This document shows positions 1 to 7,498 of a stretch of 64,000 nt of DNA, piece after piece. Every line of letters begins with the position of its first letter. The first letter of the stretch is position 1. The stretch comes from Bradyrhizobium sp. 186 (GTDB taxonomy: Bacteria; Pseudomonadota; Alphaproteobacteria; Rhizobiales; Xanthobacteraceae): the NCBI RefSeq assembly GCF_023101685.1, contig NZ_CP082164.1:4464001-4528000 (forward strand), written 5' to 3'. The position numbers and the translations under genes are program-made. The notes beneath the pieces are model-generated. The model saw nothing but the letters and a program-made list of their open reading frames with translations, ran no database searches and was not told where the DNA came from.

Positions 1-1035
1 CAGGACGAAGTCGGCGGAGCGGCCGACTTCGATCAGGCCACAGTCGAGTTCGCGCATCCGCGCGGTGTTGCCGGTGGCGAGACAAAAGGCGATCTCGGCC
101 GGCAGGTCACCGAGCGAGGACAGCATCGAGACCATGCGCAGGATGCCGAGCGGCTGCACGCCGGAGCCGGCGGGCGCATCGGTGCCGAGGATGACGCGGT
201 GCAAATCGCCCATCTCGCGCGCTGTGCGCAGCGTGAACAGGGCGGAGCGCTCGTTACCATTGTGAACGAGCTCGAGGCCGCGCTTGCAGCCCTCGCAGAT
301 GCAGCGGATCTGGTCGTCCGGGAGCGCGGTGTGGCCGCCATTGATGTGGCCGACCACGTCGGTGTCGGCCTCAAGTACAACGTCCTTGTCGATCAGGCCG
401 GAGCCGGGGATCGAGGGGCCGCCGGTGTGGATCGTGCTCTGGATGCCGTATTTGCGCGCCCACCCGACCATCTTGCGTGCGGTGGGGCCGTCCTTGACTC
501 CGCCCAAGCCCACTTCGCCGAGCAGCTTGACGCCGGCGGCGGCCAACTCCTTGAAATCCTCTTCGACCATCTCGCATTCGATCACCGGCGCACCGGCATG
601 AACCTTCACGCCGCCCGGACGCAGCGTCCAGAACGCGCGCTGGGCGAAGATCGCCATGGCCTTCAGGCCGACGACGTCGCGGGGGCGGCCGGGCATGTGC
701 ACTTCGCCGGCCGAGATCATGGTGGTGACGCCGCCATGGAGGTAGCTGTCGATCCAGTTGGTCTGGTTCTGCCGCGGCGTCCAGTCGCCGGCAACGGGGT
801 GGACGTGGCTGTCGATCAGGCCCGGTGCAACGGTCGTGCCTTGAGCGTCGACGATGGTGGTCGCGCCTTCCGTATCGAGATCCTTGAAGCGGCCGATCGC
901 GGTGATCTTGCCGTTCTCGGCGACGATGGTGTCGCCATCCAGGATCGGCTTTTCCAGCGCGCCCGACAGCATCAGGCCGATATTGCGGATCACGAGCTTC
1001 GAAGGTCCGGTGGCCTGGGGTGCGTCATGCGCCAT
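1..1035 (-). CDS. amidohydrolase, enamidase-like (3' end outside window)
   Basis: A continuous frame of 345 codons begins at the ATG at 1035 and runs off the left edge, so the C-terminus is missing. The translation is a metal-dependent amidohydrolase barrel: the first ligand motif DSHVH lies near residue 75, a glutamate in LLGEVGLGG sits where these enzymes have the bridging carboxylate, histidines follow in IHTGG and GHINGG, and the last aspartate is in ILGTDAPAG. The glutamate bridge and the GHINGG segment recall enamidase of nicotinate fermentation, which opens a cyclic enamide; that substrate is inference and another cyclic amide is possible. No signal peptide is seen, so it should be cytosolic. 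It diverges from the reductase gene at 1195 and shares a 159-bp intergenic region with it. Confidence 0.75.
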   Translation of the reverse strand, partial: MAHDAPQATGPSKLVIRNIGLMLSGALEKPILDGDTIVAENGKITAIGRFKDLDTEGATTIVDAQGTTVAPGLIDSHVHPVAGDWTPRQNQTNWIDSYLHGGVTTMISAGEVHMPGRPRDVVGLKAMAIFAQRAFWTLRPGGVKVHAGAPVIECEMVEEDFKELAAAGVKLLGEVGLGGVKDGPTARKMVGWARKYGIQSTIHTGGPSIPGSGLIDKDVVLEADTDVVGHINGGHTALPDDQIRCICEGCKRGLELVHNGNERSALFTLRTAREMGDLHRVILGTDAPAGSGVQPLGILRMVSMLSSLGDLPAEIAFCLATGNTARMRELDCGLIEVGRSADFVL

Positions 1036-1116
1036 GGAAGGGGGTCCTTGTCCTTAACTGCAACGCTTCCGATCTTGGGCAGCCTTGACCGCGGGATCAA
1101 GCCGGATTATTCATTA

Positions 1117-1142
1117 GTATACGAATGATCGTGTACAAATGA
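1117..1142. promoter_or_regulatory. direct repeat in divergent promoter region, putative operator
   Basis: Two near-identical 12-mers, GTATACGAATGA (1117-1128) and GTGTACAAATGA (1131-1142), lie 14 nt apart centre to centre between the two divergent genes. The first is also part of an imperfect palindrome, TCATT-N8-AATGA (1111-1128). The second contains the GTACAAA half-site of the TetR operator at 10490-10507. The regulator is unknown. Confidence 0.4.
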
Positions 1143-1194
1143 CGCATAGATGACGTTCGCCCCGGAACCGCAGGCAAGCGACAGGGAAGGTGAG

Positions 1195-1968
1195 ATGAGC
1201 AATTTCAACCAGGAAAGCGTTTTGAGCGTCCACCACTGGACCGACACGCTGTTCAGCTTCAAGACCACCCGCAGCCCGACCTTCCGTTTCCGCAACGGCG
1301 AATTCACCATGATCGGGCTCAAGGTCGGTGAGAGGCCGCTGCTGCGGGCCTACAGCGTCGCCAGCGCCAATTACGAGGACACGCTGGAGTTCTTCTCGAT
1401 CAAGGTGCCGGACGGCCCGCTGACCTCGCGGCTCCAGCACCTGAAGGAAGGCGACGAGATCATCGTCAGTCGCAAGGCCACCGGCACGCTCGTGATCGAC
1501 AATCTTGAGGAAGGGCGCAACCTCTATCTGATCGGCACCGGCACCGGGCTGGCCCCGTTCCTGAGCGTGATCAAGGATCCGGAGACCTATGAGCGTTTCG
1601 AGAAGGTGGTGCTGCTGCACGGCTGCCGTCACGTCAGGGAGCTCGCCTACGGCGAGATGATCACCAAGACGCTGCCGAACGACGACCTGCTCGGCGACTA
1701 CATCCGCAGCCAGCTGATCTACTACCCGACCGTGACCCGCGATCCCTTCCGCAACCGCGGCCGCATCACCGACCTCATCACCTCGGGCAAGCTGTTTGCC
1801 GATATCGGCTTGCCGGCGCTGGAAGCAGCCCATGACCGCGTGATGATCTGCGGCAGCCCGGCGCTGGTGGCGGATACCCGCGTGCTGCTGGGCGAGCGCG
1901 GCTTCGTCGAAGGCAATCATGGCGAGCCGGCCCAGTTCGTGGTCGAAAAGGCCTTCGCGGAACGCTGA
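1195..1968 (+). CDS. fpr: ferredoxin--NADP(+) reductase
   Basis: The 257-residue product matches the short bacterial (Azotobacter/Rhodobacter-type) ferredoxin-NADP reductase in length and motifs. RAYSVAS near residue 50 binds FAD, the flavin phosphate region follows, and GTGTGLAPFLSVI near residue 115 is the NADP nucleotide-binding loop; the C-terminal extension is as in subclass-I enzymes. It exchanges electrons between NADPH and ferredoxin or flavodoxin in the cytoplasm, often supplying reductant to P450s, Fe-S assembly or oxidative defence. The ATG at 1195 is preferred over an in-frame ATG at 1150 because AGGGAAGG precedes it and family members begin with a short hydrophilic N-terminus. 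A P450 lies 0.5 kb downstream but appears to be a separate transcription unit. Confidence 0.93.
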   Translation: MSNFNQESVLSVHHWTDTLFSFKTTRSPTFRFRNGEFTMIGLKVGERPLLRAYSVASANYEDTLEFFSIKVPDGPLTSRLQHLKEGDEIIVSRKATGTLVIDNLEEGRNLYLIGTGTGLAPFLSVIKDPETYERFEKVVLLHGCRHVRELAYGEMITKTLPNDDLLGDYIRSQLIYYPTVTRDPFRNRGRITDLITSGKLFADIGLPALEAAHDRVMICGSPALVADTRVLLGERGFVEGNHGEPAQFVVEKAFAER

Positions 1969-2074
1969 TCGCGAAATTTTCGCGCAATAAGACCGTATTT
2001 TCGCCGCCGCGCGCCCGTTGCGGCGTCGATTCGGCCCGCGATACTATGTGGCTGCGAATCAGCGGAGTTCCCAC

Positions 2075-2401
2075 ATGGTTGCGGACAGCGACAGCAACAT
2101 CGCCTGGCACCGGGTCCAGTTGAAGAAGAACCGTGCCGAGTTGAAGGTGCTCGAGACCGCGCGCTTCACGATGGGTGAGATCGCCTCGTCGAAGCGGAAC
2201 GGCCAGACCCAGAAGGCGATCGCGGAGCTCAAGCACAAGATCGCGCAATCCGAACGCTCGATCGCGGACTACGACAAGCGCACCCGCCGTCCGCTCGCAA
2301 CCGATCGACAAAGCCTCAGCAACGGCAGTTGGAGCCATTGGGACGCCTATACCAGCCAGCAGCAGCGTAAGACCGGCCAGCGTTCGCCGGAACGCGGCTA
2401 G
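2075..2401 (+). CDS. small coiled-coil hypothetical protein
   Basis: A 108-residue, charged, soluble protein with no signal peptide or membrane segment. Residues about 10-70 are heptad-like and rich in Lys, Glu, Ala and Arg, as expected for a two-helix coiled coil; the tail is Ser/Gln/Arg-rich and probably disordered. I do not recognise a named family. The ATG at 2075 is chosen because GGAG lies about eight bases upstream and because the longer form from 2018 adds only Arg-rich residues. It stands alone on the plus strand between fpr and the P450. Confidence 0.6.
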   Translation: MVADSDSNIAWHRVQLKKNRAELKVLETARFTMGEIASSKRNGQTQKAIAELKHKIAQSERSIADYDKRTRRPLATDRQSLSNGSWSHWDAYTSQQQRKTGQRSPERG

Positions 2402-2493
2402 GTCGATCGGCAAGCCGGATCTGCGGGGTTCCAGCCCTTGCGCCTCCGGCGGGGCCCACCATCTGGTGAGGCCGTCAGGAACGCGGGCGAGCC

Positions 2494-3732
2494 ATGACAC
2501 CGCGTATCGATTTCACCAGCGACACGTTCTTTCGCGATCCGCCTGCGACCATTGCGCGGCTCCGGACCGCGGGACCGGTGATCGCTGCGCGCTTTCCGCT
2601 CGTCGGCGAAGTCTGGATCACGACGACCCATGAGACGACGGCGCAGGTGCTGAAGGACGGTGCCACCTTCACGCTGCGCAGGGAAGACGGCGAGATCGCA
2701 GGCCTGCGCTGGTGGATGCCGAAACTCATCACGACCATTGCCAACAACATGCTGACGATGGACGAGCCGGACCACACGCGGCTGCGCAGCATCGTGGACG
2801 AAGCCTTTCGCCGCCGCGCGATCATGGACATGCAGCCACGCATTCGCGCCATCGCCGATGATCTCGCGGCGGACCTGTTTGCGAATTGCAGCCCCGCTGA
2901 TCTCGTCCAGCGCTATGCGCGCATCCTGCCGCTGTCGGTGATCTCCGAACTGTTGGGCCTGCCGCCGGCGGATCGGCCGAGGTTCATCGCCTGGGCCAAT
3001 TCGATGTCCTCCCTGACCAACATCGCCGGCTTCTTTCGCCTGCTGTTTGCGTTCCGAAAGATGCGACGCTATCTCGAAACGCGGTTGCAGATCGCGCGCG
3101 AGCAGGGCGGCGAGGGCCTGATCGCCGAGTTGGTCCAGGTCGAGCGGGAAGGCGGCCAGATCACGCCGAGCGAAATGGTGTCGATGGTGTTCCTGTTGCT
3201 GGCGGCGGGCTCGGAGACCACGACGCACCTCATTAGCGGGTCGGTCTATGAAGTCCTCAAAAATCCCGCTCTGCGCGACTGGTTGGAGGAGGATTGGAGC
3301 CGCCTTCCTCTCGCCGTCGAGGAGTTTTTGCGCTTCGTCTCACCGGTACAGTTCTCAAAGCCGCGCTACGTGCGGCGAGACATCGAGCTCGGAGGCGTGC
3401 GCCTGAAGAAGGGCGATCGCGTCATGGTCATGCTTGCCGCGGCCAACATGGATCCGGCGGAGCACGATCATCCCGAACGGCTCGATCTACAGCGCAAGCC
3501 GAACCGCCACATCTCCTTCGGCACCGGATTTCATTTCTGTCTCGGTCACCAGCTCGCGCGGATCGAGGCGGCGTGTGCGTTGGAAGCGTTGTTGACGCGC
3601 TGGCCGCGGCTCGGTCTCGCAGTCGAGCCGGCGCAAATCCGCTGGCGCCGGCGACCGGGCATTCGGGCGCTCGACAGACTTCCCGTGTTCGACGATGCCG
3701 CACCGGCCGCGTCGACGAAGGAAGCCGCCTGA
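2494..3732 (+). CDS. cytochrome P450
   Basis: The 412-residue protein is a complete soluble bacterial P450. The I-helix oxygen-activation motif is seen as LLAAGSETTTHLISG near residue 235, the K-helix ExxR as EEFLRF near residue 277, and the haem-ligand loop as FGTGFHFCLGHQLARIE near residue 345, with the proximal cysteine in FCLG. There is no membrane anchor, so it should be a cytosolic class-I enzyme fed by ferredoxin and a reductase; fpr is nearby but no ferredoxin gene is adjacent. The substrate cannot be read from sequence. The ATG at 2494 starts a normal-length N-terminus. Confidence 0.92.
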   Translation: MTPRIDFTSDTFFRDPPATIARLRTAGPVIAARFPLVGEVWITTTHETTAQVLKDGATFTLRREDGEIAGLRWWMPKLITTIANNMLTMDEPDHTRLRSIVDEAFRRRAIMDMQPRIRAIADDLAADLFANCSPADLVQRYARILPLSVISELLGLPPADRPRFIAWANSMSSLTNIAGFFRLLFAFRKMRRYLETRLQIAREQGGEGLIAELVQVEREGGQITPSEMVSMVFLLLAAGSETTTHLISGSVYEVLKNPALRDWLEEDWSRLPLAVEEFLRFVSPVQFSKPRYVRRDIELGGVRLKKGDRVMVMLAAANMDPAEHDHPERLDLQRKPNRHISFGTGFHFCLGHQLARIEAACALEALLTRWPRLGLAVEPAQIRWRRRPGIRALDRLPVFDDAAPAASTKEAA

Positions 3733-3803
3733 CGATCCCGGCTCGCTGGGCGCAACCAGCCAGTTCCAGTATCCGGATTTGATCTCAACTTATATCGTGT
3801 CTG

Positions 3804-3828
3804 GGAACGGCGCGCAGTCGCATCTGTT
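3804..3828 (+). promoter_or_regulatory. EcfG-type general stress promoter
   Basis: GGAAC at 3804-3808 is followed after 16 bases by TGTT at 3825-3828, close to the GGAAC-N16/17-cGTT promoter of the alphaproteobacterial PhyR/EcfG general stress response. It lies 38 bp before the DUF2267 start at 3867. The match is by eye; the strong -35 is the main support. Confidence 0.6.
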
Positions 3829-3866
3829 GTAATCCAAAGCTCAAGAATCCGAGGTGGAGGTTCGCA

Positions 3867-4361
3867 ATGGGTTCCAGCGCTATTCCCGTGTTCGATAAGA
3901 CGGCACAAACCACGCACCTCTGGCTCAATGAGATCGGTGAAGAGATGGGGCTCGATGACCAGCAATCATGGCGCGTGACGGGCGCCGTGTTGCACGCATT
4001 GCGCGACCGCCTGCCGATCGAACTCGCCGCGCATCTCGGATCGCAATTGCCGCTGTTGGTCCGTGGCGCGTACTACGATCAGTTCCGGCCATCGGAGCTG
4101 CCAAAACGGGTACGTTCCCTCGACGAATTCCTTCAGATGATCGCCGCGGAACTGACGTTCGGCCGACCGGTCGATACCAAGGACGCGGCGCGTGCGGTTT
4201 TCAAGGTTTTGTCGCGGCATTTGAGCGCGGGCCAGATCGACAAGGTGAGAGAGGCGTTGCCGGAAGAGGTGCGGATGATTTGGAGCGAGCCCGGTACGCA
4301 GGACTCATCGGGTCGCACAACAGCGGATCCATCCGCGCGGTCGAAGGGTACGTCGCACTAG
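3867..4361 (+). CDS. DUF2267 family protein
   Basis: A 164-residue soluble protein whose core (about residues 15-140) is a typical DUF2267 helical domain: a tryptophan-containing start, ALRDRLPIELAAHLGSQLPL, a YYDQFRP turn and a second helical repeat ending in LPEEVRMIW. The biochemical function of DUF2267 is unknown; members in rhizobia are commonly found among stress-induced genes. RBS GAGG lies nine bases before the ATG. An EcfG-like promoter is directly upstream and a CBS protein plus five tiny hydrophilic proteins follow on the same strand, so a role in the general stress response is inferred. The last 20 residues are Ser/Thr-rich and look disordered. Confidence 0.85.
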   Translation: MGSSAIPVFDKTAQTTHLWLNEIGEEMGLDDQQSWRVTGAVLHALRDRLPIELAAHLGSQLPLLVRGAYYDQFRPSELPKRVRSLDEFLQMIAAELTFGRPVDTKDAARAVFKVLSRHLSAGQIDKVREALPEEVRMIWSEPGTQDSSGRTTADPSARSKGTSH

Positions 4362-4368
4362 GCCGGGA

Positions 4369-4394
4369 GAAACCTTCTGCGCGATGTCCGCGTT
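4369..4394 (+). promoter_or_regulatory. possible second EcfG-type promoter
   Basis: GAAAC (4369-4373) and CGTT (4391-4394) are 17 bases apart, one mismatch from the EcfG consensus, and end 38 bp before the CBS gene. It is weaker than the site at 3804 and could be chance. Confidence 0.35.
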
Positions 4395-4432
4395 AACCAG
4401 TCAAACCTCCTGAGATCAACTGAGGAGCAGCC

Positions 4433-4861
4433 ATGCAAGTTCACGAGATCATGACGCCATCAGTGCATATTGCCGATCCCAACATGACCATCCGGGAAGT
4501 CGCGCGCTGGATGCGTGCCGACGATGTCGGCGCATTGCCGGTGGGTGAGAACGATCGCTTGGTCGGCGTGGTCACCGACAGAGACATTGTGATGCGTGCC
4601 GTCGCCGAGGAGCGATCGCCGGGCAACACCTCGGTTCGAGAGGTGATGTCCGAGGGCGTCTGCTACTGCTTCGAGGACGATGACGTAGAAGGCGCCTCGC
4701 AAGTGATGGCGACGCATCAGGTCCGGCGGCTCCCGGTGCTCAATCGGCAGAAGCGCCTGGTCGGCGTTGTCGCCCTTGCCGACATCAGCAGGGCAGACGA
4801 CGAGTGCGCCCAGGATGCGTTGAAGGATATCTCCGCACCTGCGGACGGGGAGTGGCAGTAG
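4433..4861 (+). CDS. CBS-domain pair protein
   Basis: The 142-residue protein is a stand-alone tandem CBS (Bateman) module. The first repeat starts at MTPSVHIADPNMTIREVARWM and ends at GVVTDRDIVMRAVAE; the second runs from REVMSEGVCYCFEDD to GVVALADISRADD. Such modules bind adenine nucleotides or other small ligands at the repeat interface and act as energy or stress sensors; the partner is unknown. The strong RBS GAGGAG precedes the ATG. It lies 71 bp after DUF2267 in the same direction and is probably part of the same stress block. Confidence 0.9.
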   Translation: MQVHEIMTPSVHIADPNMTIREVARWMRADDVGALPVGENDRLVGVVTDRDIVMRAVAEERSPGNTSVREVMSEGVCYCFEDDDVEGASQVMATHQVRRLPVLNRQKRLVGVVALADISRADDECAQDALKDISAPADGEWQ

Positions 4862-4900
4862 CGCGCTCATTGTATGACGTCACTTCCGAAAGGAACCGAT

Positions 4901-5086
4901 ATGACCAGCAAGATGCCACCCGTCCCACGCGCGAACCAGAGTGCGAAGGGAACCGGCGATCACAAGCAAACCCCCGCGGACCAGACGCCGCATGGTCAGA
5001 AACGCGCGCAGAATCCGGATCAGCAGGGTCAACAGGGCAACATCAAGCAAAACACGACCAATCAAGGATACCAGCAAGACCGCTGA
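4901..5086 (+). CDS. small disordered hydrophilic protein 1
   Basis: A 61-residue protein rich in Gln, Asn, Pro, Lys and Gly, with no hydrophobic core and no cysteine; it looks intrinsically disordered (hydrophilin-like). The ATG at 4901 is favoured over one at 4874 because AAAGGAA lies just before it. No named family is recognised. It is the first of five comparable small genes in a row. Confidence 0.65.
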   Translation: MTSKMPPVPRANQSAKGTGDHKQTPADQTPHGQKRAQNPDQQGQQGNIKQNTTNQGYQQDR

Positions 5087-5101
5087 GGAGGACGACATCT
5101 C

Positions 5102-5302
5102 ATGTCGACATCCACGAAGACACCGAAAAGTATTCGTCAGGGCGGACCCGGCGCGTCGCACGAAAATGCAAAGGCCCCATTGGAGATAAAGAAGCCGCCT
5201 GCGGACGATCCGCAGCGGACCCACAGCCGGGTGTCCGGCGGCGGAGGCGAGCACGATTCCCATCACAGGCACGATGCTGCCGGGAAGGGCGGAGGAAGGT
5301 GA
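5102..5302 (+). CDS. small disordered hydrophilic protein 2
   Basis: A 66-residue Lys/Pro/Gly/His-rich protein, with a His-Asp run near residue 50 and a Gly-rich end. It is predicted to be disordered. GGAGG lies about ten bases before the ATG and only 15 bp separate it from the preceding stop, so the two are probably co-transcribed. The histidine cluster might bind metal, which is speculation. Confidence 0.6.
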   Translation: MSTSTKTPKSIRQGGPGASHENAKAPLEIKKPPADDPQRTHSRVSGGGGEHDSHHRHDAAGKGGGR

Positions 5303-5304
5303 CC

Positions 5305-5532
5305 ATGAGCAACAAGCAGCCAAAGCTGTACACGCCCACCGGCAAGGATATTCGCGACAATCCCCTGATCGGTGGTTCGAAGGGCGCCACCATGGCGGGC
5401 GCGTCGCCCGACGACATCGAGGATGCTCTCGGCGAGAACACGATCGAGGGCGACGTCGAGAACGACGTGAATGTCGCCGGGGGTATTGACAAGGACGTCG
5501 CGCGCAGCGGCTCGCCTCGAAGAGGCCGGTGA
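5305..5532 (+). CDS. small acidic hydrophilic protein 3
   Basis: A 75-residue protein starting MSNKQPKLYTPTGKD; the middle (residues about 30-60) is strongly acidic with repeated Asp/Glu-Asn-Asp, and the last residues are basic. It resembles short stress-induced proteins of rhizobia but I cannot name a family. RBS GGAGGAAGG precedes the ATG, which lies two bases after the stop of the previous gene, so translation is probably coupled. The frame stays open upstream to about 4804, but that extension overlaps the two previous genes and is not credible. Confidence 0.65.
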   Translation: MSNKQPKLYTPTGKDIRDNPLIGGSKGATMAGASPDDIEDALGENTIEGDVENDVNVAGGIDKDVARSGSPRRGR

Positions 5533-5549
5533 ACACCGGGAGACTGAAC

Positions 5550-5813
5550 ATGCAAGGCAGAAAGACCCACGAGCAGCAGGTGCGCATTCTCGAGCGCAAA
5601 CCGGATGTGCCTGACGCACGAGAACTCGAGCAGGCCTCTGGTCGCAATCCCGGGAACGTCGCCGTTCATCGCCCGAGGGCGGAGGCGCGGCAAAGCGAAT
5701 TCCCGGTCAGTCGCGGTGGCCTCAACCAGGAAAGCGATCACAACAAGCACAACAATCCCGGCCAGAGCGGCCATAAGCCGCCGAAACCATCCCCGCAACA
5801 ACAGAAGCACTGA
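5550..5813 (+). CDS. small disordered hydrophilic protein 4
   Basis: An 87-residue protein with many Gln, Arg, Asn, His and Pro residues and no hydrophobic segment. The ATG at 5550 has GGGAG before it; a GTG at 5529 that overlaps the previous stop is an alternative start adding seven residues. Probably disordered and part of the same transcript. Confidence 0.6.
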   Translation: MQGRKTHEQQVRILERKPDVPDARELEQASGRNPGNVAVHRPRAEARQSEFPVSRGGLNQESDHNKHNNPGQSGHKPPKPSPQQQKH

Positions 5814-5846
5814 CTTCCGGGGCGATTATTCGAGAAGGAGAGGCCG

Positions 5847-6092
5847 ATGCCAGGTGGACATGGCAGCAAGACGCATTTCAGATCGGGCATGCACGGCAAG
5901 AGCGACGGCACCGGCGCCTTGGCCGACGTGTCCAAGGACAAAATCGGCGATAACATGGTCTTGTCCAACCGCGACAAGGCCCAGCACTCGGACATCCGCG
6001 GCATGGACGGCAAGTTCATCCAGACTGAGCAATATCAGGACCACGCGGCAAACCGGCTCGCGGATGAGGATCAGGACTCCGACGAGACTTGA
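5847..6092 (+). CDS. small hydrophilic protein 5
   Basis: An 81-residue protein rich in Gly, Asp, Lys and His, beginning MPGGHGSKTHF and ending in an acidic Asp/Glu tail. It has no signal peptide or membrane segment. A very good RBS (GAGAAGGAGAGG) precedes the ATG. It is the last gene before an intrinsic terminator at 6122-6149, which closes the stress-type block that starts at the DUF2267 gene. Confidence 0.65.
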   Translation: MPGGHGSKTHFRSGMHGKSDGTGALADVSKDKIGDNMVLSNRDKAQHSDIRGMDGKFIQTEQYQDHAANRLADEDQDSDET

Positions 6093-7371
6093 GGAGAAGG
6101 TCGTTTCCTCCCGACCAGCTTGGACCGGTGCTCAGCCGGTCCTTTTTTTGTCTCCGCGAGATCGCGTTCCCAGCCGAATACGGATCGCCCATCGAGCGCC
6201 GGCGATGCCGCGCGTTCACCTGCGATGAATGATTCCACCGACGGCCCCTGCGCGGTGCGCTCCAGGCGCCGGGCCTGATCATCGAGACGCCTGATCGCCT
6301 GCATTTCTTCCTCGCGCCCGAGCCTCGCGTTCTGAATCGCGTCCTTCAGCACGCGGATGGTCTCGTCATAGACCTTGATCGGGACCGGGTAGGGATGCCG
6401 GTCCTTGCCGCCATGTGCGAGCGAGAAGCGGGCGGGATCGTTGAAGCGATAGGGCGCGCCGTGCACGACTTCGGCGACCATCGCCAGCGAGCGCACAGTG
6501 CGCGCGCCGACGCCGGGCGTCAGCAATAGCTCCGGAAAATCGACCGGGCCACGCTCGGCGGCCGCGGCCAACGTGCCGTGCAGGCGCCGCGCGAATACGT
6601 CCTTCGGTCGCACGTCGTGATGCGCGGGCATGATCAGATGCGGCAGCATGGCCTGCGCGGGTTCGATGCCGCTCAGCCTTTCGAACTCCGACACGATGCG
6701 GTCGGGGCCGAGATCAGCCAGCAGCTCGAGTTGTGCGTTCCGCGAGACGTCGGCGCGATGATCCGTGAGATTGACGATCTCGCCTTGCTGCGGGCCGTCG
6801 ATGGCTCTGTGCGGCGTATCGACAAAGCTCTTCAGCGCCTCGGAATGCCAGTGATAGCGGCGGGCCTGGCGCTTGTCGCCGTTCATGCCCTGCTGCACCA
6901 CGGTCCATTTGGCGTCGGCGGTGACGAAGAAGCCGTGCAGATAAAGATCAAAACCGTCCTGCACCGCCGCGCTGTCGACCTTTGCCACCAGCCGGCTCGC
7001 GCGCGTGAGTTTCGCACCATCGAAGCCGACGCGGTTGCCGAGTTGCATCAGTTCGTCCGGTGTCTTGCGCGAGTGCTGGCCACGCCCTCCGCAGACGTAA
7101 ATTCCGAGTTCGTCTTGGAGCGGGCCGAGCCCGCGCTTCAGCGCACCGATCACCGAGGTCGTGATGCCGGAGGAGTGCCAGTCCATCCCTCGGCGCCAAA
7201 CGACTGGAACCAGAACGGATGCGACAGCCGCTGGAGGAACGCGTCGCGCCCGTAATGATGCACGATCGCCTGCGTCACGATCGCGCCAAGCGAGGCCATG
7301 CGGGTCGCGAGCCAGGGCGGAACCCGGCCGGTGTGCAACGGAAGGTCGGCGCTGCCGGTACGTCGAGTCAT
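6071..7371 (-). pseudogene. DUF763 family gene, frameshifted
   Basis: The N-terminal part is read from the ATG at 7371 (MTRRTGSADLPLHTGR, then HPFWFQSFGA), the rest from another frame (GMDWHSSGITTSVIGALKRG through LLTPGVGARTVRSLAMVAEV). Together they make a DUF763 protein of about 430 residues, a soluble family with a helix-hairpin-helix-like segment and unknown function. The two frames meet at about 7185-7195, where the usual few residues between the FG and the DWHSSG motif are shortened; a net loss of about four bases explains this. Either the gene is inactive or there is a sequence error. The last 30 residues overlap the terminator of the convergent block. Confidence 0.8.
6122..6149 (+). 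terminator. intrinsic terminator of the stress-type block
   Basis: A perfect 7-bp stem GGACCGG/CCGGTCC with a 7-base loop is followed directly by seven T residues. It lies 30 bp after the last small gene and inside the 3' end of the opposite-strand DUF763 gene. Confidence 0.85.
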
Positions 7372-7498
7372 GATTGCCCACAAATAGCGCAGTTCGGCGA
7401 CGGTTGCACCAGAGGAATGTTGCGTCGCACTGAGCGGGGGGAGCGAAGCCGTTGGGAATGCGTTGAGCGCAGACGCTAACGCAATTGCGGGGACATGG

